From NCBI GenBank assembly GCA_045594705.1, contig JAZNZB010000093.1:1-37482 (forward strand): 37,482 nucleotides of DNA, written 5' to 3'. A program made the position numbers and the translations under genes. The notes beneath the pieces are model-generated. The model was not told the origin of the DNA and did no database searches. It saw only the letters and a list, made by a program, of their open reading frames with translations. The stretch is from SVQP01 sp045594705. Its GTDB lineage: Bacteria > Bacillota > Clostridia > Oscillospirales > CAG-272. Shown piece after piece: positions 31,206-37,482 of the stretch (the stretch's first letter is position 1; each line of letters starts with the position of its first letter).

Positions 31206-32279
31206 TTAATTTTCCGGTTTTTCTCTCTGATCCAAAAGCAGCTGCGCGCCGCCAAAGCATTCCACGTTCTCCGTTGTCAGATTCCGGATGCTGCCGGCCA
31301 GAGCGATGGCGTAATCTCCGCCGCCGCGCACGTTTCGCACCGCAATATTGTAGGTCTCGTCGGGCGTTGCGTGTCTGCTGCCGTACAGGCGCACGTCACC
31401 GATGCGTACCGCATAGAGCCCGCGATCCATGTGCGGGCAGTCGGCAGACATGTCATAGACACCGTCGATTTCAATATCGTGTAGCTTGATGCCGCCTTGA
31501 TTGAGCAGCCTGACGTTGGTGCAAAAGGCGGCGGTGCGCACATCGTGAATACGCACATGACAAATGTCACCGGGCAGCCCGTCCACCGCAAAGACCTGCT
31601 CCAGCGCACCGTGCAGGCCGGTCAGCGCGATCGAATCGTCCTCGGTAAAGCCTGTGATATGCTCGATTACAATATCGTGGCAGCCCTGTCGCAGGTCGAT
31701 CCCATCTGCGTTTTTGACCAGTACCTCGGCATATCTGTCGCGTCGCAGTCCGTGATGGGAATTGCCGCCTGCATCTACCCATACGTCGTTGGCGCAAAAA
31801 TCGATATTGCCGATGTATCCGTGCGCGCAGTAGAGGAAATTGAGAGCCCACCAGCGTTGATTGCGGCAGGAGAGATTCTCAATTCTGAAGCCGTCCATGT
31901 TGGTAAACAGCAAAAGATTGTTTTTCCAGATAGGCGGCATACCGTCCCGCATTTGCGTGGATTCCGAAAGGCCGTTGTATTCGCCGCCGTCCAGAATGGC
32001 GCGTCCTTTGCCGATCACGGCAATATTGTGATCCGTGCCGTTGGGTGTTTGACCGAGCTTGGTGCCGTGATGCTCGTTGACAAACATATTGGAAAAGCAG
32101 CCGTCCGCCATGCGCAGGTGGCAGTCCTGCAAAATCAAGGTAAAATCCGAGGGCAGACGAATGGCCGTGTCGATCTCCCACGCACCGCTGACGGTTGCCG
32201 TGCGGCTGCCGTTTTCTGTTGCGGCCCGTATCAGGGAGGTGATATGCTCGCTGCCGTGATTTTGAAAGAGTTGTTTCAC
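31206..32279 (-). CDS. Right-handed beta-helix protein, GH28-like
   Basis: 357 residues without signal peptide. Many short beta-helix rungs (IENLSCRNQRWWALNFLYC, IGNIDFCAND, IVIEHITG) and the catalytic-type pair N190-A-D192-G-I-D195 and D214-D215-S-I-A resemble polygalacturonase-family (GH28) sites NTDGID and DDxIA. A general pectate-lyase-like role is possible. The start is GTG at 32279, with AGGAG six bases upstream. Part of the GH43 operon; pectin or related plant glycan breakdown is inferred. Confidence 0.78.
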   Translation of the reverse strand: MKQLFQNHGSEHITSLIRAATENGSRTATVSGAWEIDTAIRLPSDFTLILQDCHLRMADGCFSNMFVNEHHGTKLGQTPNGTDHNIAVIGKGRAILDGGEYNGLSESTQMRDGMPPIWKNNLLLFTNMDGFRIENLSCRNQRWWALNFLYCAHGYIGNIDFCANDVWVDAGGNSHHGLRRDRYAEVLVKNADGIDLRQGCHDIVIEHITGFTEDDSIALTGLHGALEQVFAVDGLPGDICHVRIHDVRTAAFCTNVRLLNQGGIKLHDIEIDGVYDMSADCPHMDRGLYAVRIGDVRLYGSRHATPDETYNIAVRNVRGGGDYAIALAGSIRNLTTENVECFGGAQLLLDQREKPEN

Positions 32280-32300
32280 GTACGTCTCCTGTTATGTAAA

Positions 32301-32672
32301 TTAGACTGTTTCCGTTTTCTTTGCCTCGTCCAAGGCTGCAAGGGCAAGCGCGAAGCAGACGGTGATTCCGGGAGAAAAGCCGCCCGGGAATTGTGTGACG
32401 AATGCCACAAGGCTTAAAAGCGCACCGATCGCACCCACGATCATCAAAAAATATGCGCCGATTTTGAGAGCGGACGCGGGCGCATGCGGACGGATGATCT
32501 TGCACAGCAGGCGAATAAAGCCGTAGATGATCAAGGGCAGCACCAAGGACAGCACAAGCATCAGGATCTTGTCCTCCCCGTTGCCTAAAATCAAGTAGAG
32601 CACCCAGGGGATCAGCACAATGATTGCCCCGATGATCAAAATCAGATTTCTTTTTTCAAAAATCTTAGTCAT
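32301..32672 (-). CDS. Small membrane protein, unknown function
   Basis: 123 residues with four hydrophobic segments (about 8-29, 36-57, 68-90 and 98-115) and a short charged tail. AAAGGAG precedes the ATG. It stands between the SUFU gene (15 bases) and the beta-helix gene (21 bases), clearly co-transcribed. No transporter motif is visible; I recognise no family. Confidence 0.7.
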   Translation of the reverse strand: MTKIFEKRNLILIIGAIIVLIPWVLYLILGNGEDKILMLVLSLVLPLIIYGFIRLLCKIIRPHAPASALKIGAYFLMIVGAIGALLSLVAFVTQFPGGFSPGITVCFALALAALDEAKKTETV

Positions 32673-32687
32673 ATCAATCTCCTTTGG

Positions 32688-33299
32688 TTAAAACTTTTTG
32701 CTTCTGCGTCTTTCGGAGATAAAGTGACGCTCGCAGCCATTTTCGGGGTACAGATATGCGGAAAAGGCCTGCGGACCGATCTTCATCAGCCGATTCAGAT
32801 CGTCCTTGTTCAAAAGAACGACCTGCAGGCATGCCACGGTTTTGAAAGCCCCTGTCCGGCAGTACAAGACGTCCACATCGGGAACGACCTGCGGGAACTC
32901 GATAAATGCCGCGATCATCTCGTCCTCGGGATCCTCGTTTTCCCACTCAAAGCTGTGCGCGTAGGTAATGTGCGTGTTGTAGAATTTCGCGTAGGATGCG
33001 ATCATGGTCAGCTTGGCGTGATACCACGACATGACGCTCTTATCGTGCAAGTCCTCGTCGGAATCCACAAACATCACGTATTCGTTTCGTCTGCCGATGG
33101 TATTGGGAATCTTGGGCATTTTATAGTCGCTCGCCCCCATGGTGACCAGCTTCCAGAAAGGATATTTTTCTGTAGGCTCGTATAACAGAACGTCAATGTG
33201 GAATCCGTTGTCCACGATCGGGTGCAGTACCAGATCGTTCTTCTGCTCGAAATATCTGTCAAAGTGGGCAGTAAGCTTGTCCATTTCACGTACTTTCAT
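32688..33299 (-). CDS. SUFU (suppressor of fused) domain protein
   Basis: 203 residues. The body HPIVDNGFHIDVLLYEPTEKYPFWKLVTMGASDYKMP with NEYVMFVDSD and the later DVLYCRTGAFKTVACLQVVLLNKDDLNRLM matches the bacterial SUFU family (PF05076) by pattern. Bacterial members are soluble and of unknown role, sometimes linked to immunity or polymorphic toxins. Here it lies inside a glycan operon, 18 bases after the GH43 gene. AAAGGTG precedes the ATG. Confidence 0.82.
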   Translation of the reverse strand: MKVREMDKLTAHFDRYFEQKNDLVLHPIVDNGFHIDVLLYEPTEKYPFWKLVTMGASDYKMPKIPNTIGRRNEYVMFVDSDEDLHDKSVMSWYHAKLTMIASYAKFYNTHITYAHSFEWENEDPEDEMIAAFIEFPQVVPDVDVLYCRTGAFKTVACLQVVLLNKDDLNRLMKIGPQAFSAYLYPENGCERHFISERRRSKKF

Positions 33300-33317
33300 G
33301 TGATTTTCACCTTTCTT

Positions 33318-34238
33318 TTATATTCTGTCCGCGTACCGCTCGGCGGTGATGGTGCCGTCTTTCACGTGCAGCTTGCAAACTCTTGCGGTCCTTGCCTCGG
33401 CAAATTCCTCGCGCGCGTCGCTTGCATAGTCGCGGCCGTGGTAAATGGCGTAGTATTGCCCGCGGTATTTGATCACGCTGTGGTGTCCCGAGCCCTCTTC
33501 AAAGTCGTTTTTGATCATGACGGGGTCAAACGCACCGTCCAAAGTGTGCTTGACAAAGTCCACGCGCGTCAAGTCCTGCTCGTTTGTGTGCGCAGCAGCG
33601 TAGCCGATGTGATAGGAGCTGTTTTCAAAGCAGCCGCCGCTGTACATCAGGTATTGCCAATCACCCTCACTAAACCAGAAAGCGCCCTCAATGGTGTGCC
33701 AGTCTCTGCCGTCACCAAAGCGATTTCTTTTGAAAATTTCCCGGTCCATGGTGGGCACGATGACCTCTTTTGGCGCATTTGCGGGCGTCATGGGATCAAG
33801 CAACCGATCCACATAGACGCGCGTACCGATGCGCTCGCAGTTTACGTTGTCCTCGGCATACCACAAAAACAGGCCGTCCGCGGTTTCTACCACGTGCGAA
33901 TCGATCGAAAAACGCTTGTAAAAGCATTTCTCGCCCGTAAAAGGCCCGAGCGGGGAAGTGGCAACAGAAGCGTGCATGTATTGAAATTCCTCGTCTGTCG
34001 AGCAGGAAACGTAGAGGTAATAGTTGTCGCCATACTTGATTACGGACGGCGCCCAGTAATCGCAACGACCTTCAAACGAGGCCACGATGCCCTCGTAGTG
34101 CCAAATGCCAAACAAGTCGTCCGCACTGTAGGCCTCCACACCGCGGGGGGCGGTCACGTATAAGTAAAGCTTACCGCCGTCCTCGAAAATAAAAGGATCA
34201 GGCTGATGCTTGCCCGCAACATCAAATTTGAGTTTCAT
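33318..34238 (-). CDS. Glycoside hydrolase family 43 protein
   Basis: 306 residues, intracellular five-bladed propeller of the arabinofuranosidase/xylosidase type. Seen: HQPDPFIFEDGGKLYLY with general base D14, WAPSVIKYGDNYYLYVS (62-78), IDSHVVETADGLFLWYA with D113 as pKa modulator, and TIEGAFWF with general acid E184. The ATG at 34238 follows GGAGG; a 50-residue upstream extension crosses the promoter. First gene of the operon with SUFU, membrane, beta-helix and URO-D-like genes. Exact substrate unknown. Confidence 0.88.
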   Translation of the reverse strand: MKLKFDVAGKHQPDPFIFEDGGKLYLYVTAPRGVEAYSADDLFGIWHYEGIVASFEGRCDYWAPSVIKYGDNYYLYVSCSTDEEFQYMHASVATSPLGPFTGEKCFYKRFSIDSHVVETADGLFLWYAEDNVNCERIGTRVYVDRLLDPMTPANAPKEVIVPTMDREIFKRNRFGDGRDWHTIEGAFWFSEGDWQYLMYSGGCFENSSYHIGYAAAHTNEQDLTRVDFVKHTLDGAFDPVMIKNDFEEGSGHHSVIKYRGQYYAIYHGRDYASDAREEFAEARTARVCKLHVKDGTITAERYADRI

Positions 34239-34277
34239 TCCGTAGCCCTCCGTTCGGATGGTGTGTTTTCTGATATC

Positions 34278-34306
34278 ATTATAACATGAGAGGGAAGGGA
34301 TTTCAA
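34278..34306 (-). promoter_or_regulatory. Sigma-A promoter of the GH43 operon
   Basis: TTGAAA (complement of 34301-34306), 17 bp, TATAAT (complement of 34278-34283), with TGT as extended -10. Confidence 0.85.
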
Positions 34307-34337
34307 TATGCGTCAAGGATTTTCTTGCACCGCGGCC

Positions 34338-34365
34338 GTAGGGGCTGGCGCCCTCGACAGCCCGC
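34338..34365. repeat. Hairpin repeat, copy 1
   Basis: GTAGGGGCTG...CAGCCCGC, 28 bp, folds with stem GGGCTG/CAGCCC. It differs from the copy at 34993-35020 by paired changes in the stem and lies 31 bp upstream of the GH43 -35 box. Confidence 0.65.
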
Positions 34366-34388
34366 ACCGGTCCAAAGAGTGTCAACAA

Positions 34389-34414
34389 AAAAGGACACCC
34401 GAAGGTGTCCTTTT
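34389..34414 (-). terminator. Terminator of the lipoprotein gene
   Basis: AAAAGGACACC pairs with GGTGTCCTTTT (loop TTCG on the minus strand), followed by TT and a G; it lies 30 bases after the gene stop. Confidence 0.85.
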
Positions 34415-34416
34415 GC

Positions 34417-34443
34417 TGAGACGTGTTGACAAAAAAGATGCCA
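34417..34443 (-). repeat. Shared 3' motif after a stop codon, copy 1
   Basis: TGAGAC-G-TGTTGACAAAAAAGATGCCA on the plus strand, 27 bases, recurs at 36308-36334 with one mismatch; its core AAAAAAGATGCC also occurs at 35191-35202. In each case it lies 1-22 bases after the stop of a minus-strand gene, reading GGCATCTTTTTT in the transcript. Confidence 0.7.
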
Positions 34444-34444
34444 C

Positions 34445-34921
34445 TTATTTTTCTATGTATTCCTTAATAAACTCTGTCCATGACGTTTCGCCGCAGTAAT
34501 CGGAATGATCATATTTGTGCCGCCCTTGTCCATCACTGCCAACGGCATAAGAATATAAGCCGCCTTCGGCAATAATATCATAACCGCCGTCCGAATACAC
34601 TACGGCTATAATATATCCGTCATAATCGCATCCACCATCCATGGGAATTGGGAAAAAGACTACTTCTTTCTCAAAATCGAGGGTGCAAAGAGCATCTAAA
34701 AAGTTCGAGTGTTGCTCGGGTTCTAAAATCACAATCGGCTCATTTTCTTCAAGGAAAGCGTGAATGTCTCCCTCGTAATACGATTTCTCGGAATTAAATA
34801 TTTCAATAGATTGAACGTTAGCCCTATCCTGTGAAAACTCCAAATCCTTTTTTATATTAGCACAAGAGGAAAAACAGACAATCAGAAGCAGGCTGACAAA
34901 TAATGCAAATATCTTTTTCAT
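34445..34921 (-). CDS. Small predicted lipoprotein, unknown function
   Basis: 158 residues. The signal MKKIFALFVSLLLIVCFSSC ends in a lipobox-like FSSC with the anchor Cys at 20. The mature part is acidic (NSEKSYYEGDIHAFLEENEPIVILE, then a Gly/Tyr/Asp-rich YDIIAEGGLYSY). No domain recognised. GGTGGAGAT precedes the ATG. Single-gene unit with its own promoter and terminator. Base composition is more AT-rich than in the operons to the left. Confidence 0.75.
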   Translation of the reverse strand: MKKIFALFVSLLLIVCFSSCANIKKDLEFSQDRANVQSIEIFNSEKSYYEGDIHAFLEENEPIVILEPEQHSNFLDALCTLDFEKEVVFFPIPMDGGCDYDGYIIAVVYSDGGYDIIAEGGLYSYAVGSDGQGRHKYDHSDYCGETSWTEFIKEYIEK

Positions 34922-34944
34922 ATCTCCACCGCCTTTCTGATTTT

Positions 34945-34973
34945 ATTATAGCACACTTGGGGGCGAAATGCAA
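34945..34973 (-). promoter_or_regulatory. Sigma-A promoter of the lipoprotein gene
   Basis: TTGCAT (complement of 34968-34973), 17 bp, TATAAT (complement of 34945-34950) with TGC, as in the sugar operon promoter at 25548-25576. Confidence 0.85.
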
Positions 34974-34992
34974 TAATTTGAGACAAACGTTT

Positions 34993-35020
34993 GTAGGGAC
35001 CGACGTCCTCGACGGTCCGC
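34993..35020. repeat. Hairpin repeat, copy 2, in a gene-free stretch
   Basis: GTAGGGACCG...CGGTCCGC, 28 bp, stem GGACCG/CGGTCC. The rest of 34974-35190 is GC-rich with more short palindromes (TTCGCGC/GCGCGAA, and CGCTGCGCG-like) and no credible gene. Confidence 0.65.
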
Positions 35021-35210
35021 GGCGTCATGTTGTCCCGGAATTTCGCGCTTTGCGCGAATATTCGCACGCTTTCCGCTGGAAAATGCCTCGCTGCGCGAGT
35101 CACTTTCCGACCTTGCGGGGTATGCGAACCGGATCCGCTGCGCCCGTGGCGCGCGGAGCCCGAGTTCGATGAAGGAGTGGCGACTCCAGCAAAAAAGATG
35201 CCTGTGATAA

Positions 35211-36089
35211 CTATAATAAACGATTGATTTGTTCTTCGTAAAAGCAGTTCTCTTGTTGTTTTATCACAAATTTGTGATTTCCTACGTCACTTCTGATAAA
35301 ATAATTTTTTCCACTTTCTGCATCAACTGACGCAGTTCCCGTCACGGTTTTGTAGCCGGCTTTTTCTTCGTCACCTATCAAAGCCATAAGAACCAGCATC
35401 GGATCCCACGAATGACGCCCGTTCCCCGAGCCGTGATCACGCAAAACTGTATAAAGGTGGTCATTATTATCTAAGTGATTTCCTGTAATGACTCCGTATC
35501 CGACTTCCCACCCCAAAAATGTCACCGGAACAGGGCATAGCTCACAAAAATCTCTTCCTGCGATACGTGAACGCATGTTTCTGCAGAAGTTGTTTTCCTT
35601 TTCTCCATCCGCATCCCATTTTCCTGCCATCACCCATACCTTGCTGACCTTCTCACTGAACAGCTCAAGTCCGCTTTTTTCTGAAATGTCATCAGCTTTG
35701 CTTTGTAATACCGAGGAGATAACCTGCAAATACCCGATTTCCATAATTTCAATCGGATCATTAGCTTGAGCAAGAAGGCGGCGGTATAGCCGTACCGCAT
35801 TCTCCGCATCCGAGTTTTTTACGTTTGGCATAAGCTCCGCCAAACGTTTTTGATACGGTGGATTTCCTCCGAAATCGGTAGCGCTTTGATCGATACCAAT
35901 AGGAATGCTATCAATCCCTTCCGCTAACAGAAAGGCTTTCAGAGACGCAACGGAATTCTCCATGCAAGCATTGATTCCAATACCAAGAACTTGTACTTCT
36001 TTCGCTTTGACCGCACGTGCGGTCAAACGCATAGCAACGGCATCATCGCAATCGGTCCACCAATCTGTTCCTAATATAAATTTCCGCAT
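35211..36089 (-). CDS. Inosine-uridine preferring nucleoside hydrolase-like protein
   Basis: 292 residues. The N-terminal TDWWTDCDDAVAM (8-20) is the calcium site of the nucleoside hydrolase family, with D9, D13, D15 and D16 (usually DxDxDD). Later VWVMAGKWD and a HSWDPMLVL segment supply the downstream ligand Asp. The middle differs from standard IunH, so the substrate may not be a ribonucleoside. GGGAG precedes the ATG. Single gene with its own promoter; codon use is AT-richer than in the pyr operon, which hints at separate origin. Confidence 0.8.
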   Translation of the reverse strand: MRKFILGTDWWTDCDDAVAMRLTARAVKAKEVQVLGIGINACMENSVASLKAFLLAEGIDSIPIGIDQSATDFGGNPPYQKRLAELMPNVKNSDAENAVRLYRRLLAQANDPIEIMEIGYLQVISSVLQSKADDISEKSGLELFSEKVSKVWVMAGKWDADGEKENNFCRNMRSRIAGRDFCELCPVPVTFLGWEVGYGVITGNHLDNNDHLYTVLRDHGSGNGRHSWDPMLVLMALIGDEEKAGYKTVTGTASVDAESGKNYFIRSDVGNHKFVIKQQENCFYEEQINRLL

Positions 36090-36113
36090 AAATCACACTC
36101 CCTTTATGAGTTT

Positions 36114-36142
36114 ATTATATCAAAGTTTACGATGTTTTTCAA
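36114..36142 (-). promoter_or_regulatory. Sigma-A promoter of the nucleoside hydrolase gene
   Basis: TTGAAA (complement of 36137-36142), 17 bp, TATAAT (complement of 36114-36119), about 20 bases before the ribosome site. Confidence 0.85.
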
Positions 36143-36159
36143 TATAAAAATGCTTTTCT

Positions 36160-36310
36160 CCAAAGCGAAAAGCTACCTTTTCTTTTCTCTCTTCTCTCTT
36201 ATCTCTTCTCTGGAAAAGTCGCGTGGGAGATTTAGAGAAAAGTGAAGAGTGAAAAGAGAAAAGTGAAGAGTACAAAAAGAAAAAGCAGCTTACGCGACTT
36301 TTCTTTTTGA
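36160..36310. repeat. Long imperfect hairpin of purine and pyrimidine tracts
   Basis: A TTCTC-rich run (36178-36215) faces an AGAGAAAAGTGAAGAG-rich run (36235-36285), and GAAAAGTCGCGT near 36214 is complementary to ACGCGACTTTTC near 36292. The right part, with AAAAAGAAAAG and CTTTTTCTTTTT, may also serve as terminator for the gene at 36357. No reading frame of note. Confidence 0.6.
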
Positions 36311-36334
36311 GACCTGTTGACAAAAAAGATGCCA
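36308..36334 (-). repeat. Shared 3' motif after a stop codon, copy 2
   Basis: Same 27-base motif as at 34417-34443 apart from one base, 22 bases after the stop of the gene at 36357. Confidence 0.7.
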
Positions 36335-36356
36335 ATATATTTACACCGTTTTTCGA

Positions 36357-37482
36357 TCAATCAAGATCATACATATCGGGATCGATCAGATTTAGCGGTG
36401 CGCCATACATTTCATGAAGCTGCAGCTGATCGTTGTTATATGCCTCAATATATGCTCTTTTCGATTCATAATGTCGCCATACACACCATGCACATTGCCC
36501 TTGCGTGGGATTAGAATGTGGAAGAAATGCAACCGTTATATCCAGGAATTTTCGCACGTTTCCATTGGGTGTAAAGCGGACACCAATGCTTCTTTCGCTC
36601 GTCTTTTCCATCAAAGTCCTTGGGGGCAGATTAGGAGAAGGCGCTGCAGGAATTTTGAAATCGGGGCAATTTGCCACAAGTGCAGGGGTGCCATCGCGAA
36701 GCATTGTTTTTTCAAATGTAAGCGGTTGATTGACGTTTTCTCCGCGTGCATTTTTATAGAATAGCTCTGCGTTGTCAAACGTGATCTCATCGTTTTCCAG
36801 ATATGAGCCTACAAATATCACATGAAGACCATGTGATTCACCGCCCTCATTGAATACAGAACAATATGTCGATTCTCCGGGCTTACAAGGAAGCACTGAC
36901 GCCGCCATGTACATGCTTAAGCGAGGTGGCGTGGGCTTTTGATCTTGGGGGGCAGAGAAATACAGTGTGATGGCGGATGCCGGATCAAAAAGGCTCTGGT
37001 CTGGCAAAGAGATCTGCTCTTGCATACAGAGCAAAAAATCCTCGGCGCAAACATACTGCTGTTTGGATGCCAGCTTAAAGGCATCGAAGTCCTTTACGTG
37101 CGGTTTCCATGCGGCAAGCGTATTCCGACGGGGCGGCTTGATCTCATCCGACTTTCCGATGTTGATAAAAGCATCTGTTGCAGAGTCTGCGTTATAGAGA
37201 TGCAAAAACATATAATCACTGTCAAAGCAGGCACAGGAAAGCACATCGGTGTGGCATTGTTCCGATAACTGCGGAGCTAAGGCGAGGAGATCCTCATGCC
37301 CCCACCCTTGGCAATATAGCGCGCCCCAAGTGCGCCCGGACAAATCGAGCATAACCGAAAAGTCAGCTTTATCCGCATCGCAGGGAAGGATATCTCGCGC
37401 AGAAAAATGCTCAATCAGCGTATGTGTGATCATATCGGTAGTGGTCTGCTGATTTTGTTTGATAAACAAATTTGCAAAGTAG
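36357..37482 (-). CDS. Protein of unknown function, 5' end outside the window
   Basis: At least 370 residues; the frame stays open to the window edge (codons before the TTG at 37469 read YFAN), so the true start is probably further on. No membrane segment or signal is visible. Features: WGALYCQGWGHEDLLAL, DSDYMFLHLYNADSATDAFINIG, a Pro-rich IPAAPSPNLPPRTLMEK segment, and a C-terminal QCAWCVWRHYESKRAYIEAYNNDQ. I recognise no domain. AT-rich like its neighbour. Confidence 0.65.
   Translation of the reverse strand, partial: YFANLFIKQNQQTTTDMITHTLIEHFSARDILPCDADKADFSVMLDLSGRTWGALYCQGWGHEDLLALAPQLSEQCHTDVLSCACFDSDYMFLHLYNADSATDAFINIGKSDEIKPPRRNTLAAWKPHVKDFDAFKLASKQQYVCAEDFLLCMQEQISLPDQSLFDPASAITLYFSAPQDQKPTPPRLSMYMAASVLPCKPGESTYCSVFNEGGESHGLHVIFVGSYLENDEITFDNAELFYKNARGENVNQPLTFEKTMLRDGTPALVANCPDFKIPAAPSPNLPPRTLMEKTSERSIGVRFTPNGNVRKFLDITVAFLPHSNPTQGQCAWCVWRHYESKRAYIEAYNNDQLQLHEMYGAPLNLIDPDMYDLD

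Overview
The window reads as chromosomal DNA of a strictly anaerobic, low-oxygen-tolerant Firmicute of the class Clostridia, probably a gut or rumen plant-fibre or glycan user. The support is indirect: strong AGGAGG-type ribosome sites, Gram-positive sigma-A promoters with exact 17-bp spacers and frequent extended -10 boxes (TGnTATAAT), NAD-linked dihydroorotate dehydrogenase (PyrD/PyrK), a flavodiiron protein, superoxide reductase and rubredoxin instead of catalase, and D-lactate fermentation. I cannot name a genus. Nearly everything is on the minus strand; only a Crp/Fnr-type regulator and a small XRE repressor are on the plus strand.

Layout: (1) 0.25-10.2 kb, a complete UMP operon read right to left, pyrC-carA-carB-pyrK-pyrD-pyrF-pyrE-pyrB. 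Its CarA lacks the glutaminase catalytic Cys and His, and its PyrB carries only the zinc domain of PyrI. (2) 10.3-12.4 kb, ktrB-ktrA potassium uptake. (3) 12.5-15.2 kb, small membrane and lipoproteins with xpt between them. (4) 15.3-19.1 kb, an oxygen/iron defence cluster: flavodiiron protein fused to flavin reductase and rubredoxin, desulfoferrodoxin, ferritin, rubredoxin, ZIP transporter. (5) 19.1-21.6 kb, D-lactate dehydrogenase plus an FeS protein, divergent from a Crp/Fnr-type regulator, with one perfect palindrome between them. (6) 21.6-22.5 kb, repeats and a divergent ribbon-helix-helix/XRE repressor pair. (7) 22.5-25.6 kb, a sugar operon (oxidoreductase, beta-propeller protein, BadF-type kinase). 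(8) 25.6-30.0 kb, repeats and small membrane proteins with a membrane-anchored TPR-YwqG protein. (9) 30.1-34.3 kb, a second glycan operon (GH43, SUFU-domain protein, membrane protein, beta-helix hydrolase, URO-D-like protein). (10) 34.4 kb to the end, a more AT-rich stretch with a lipoprotein, a nucleoside hydrolase and an unknown partial gene.

Main observations for follow-up: a degenerate glutaminase in CarA, suggesting ammonia-dependent carbamoyl phosphate synthesis; three near-identical ECF-sigma-type promoters (TrAAC-N16-CGwC) in front of three separate envelope-protein units, suggesting a small regulon; a Crp/Fnr operator placed at about -41.5 of ldhA and just downstream of the regulator's own start; and several families of palindromic repeats, one with compensatory base changes. 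No tRNA, rRNA, CRISPR array, insertion sequence transposase or origin was seen.
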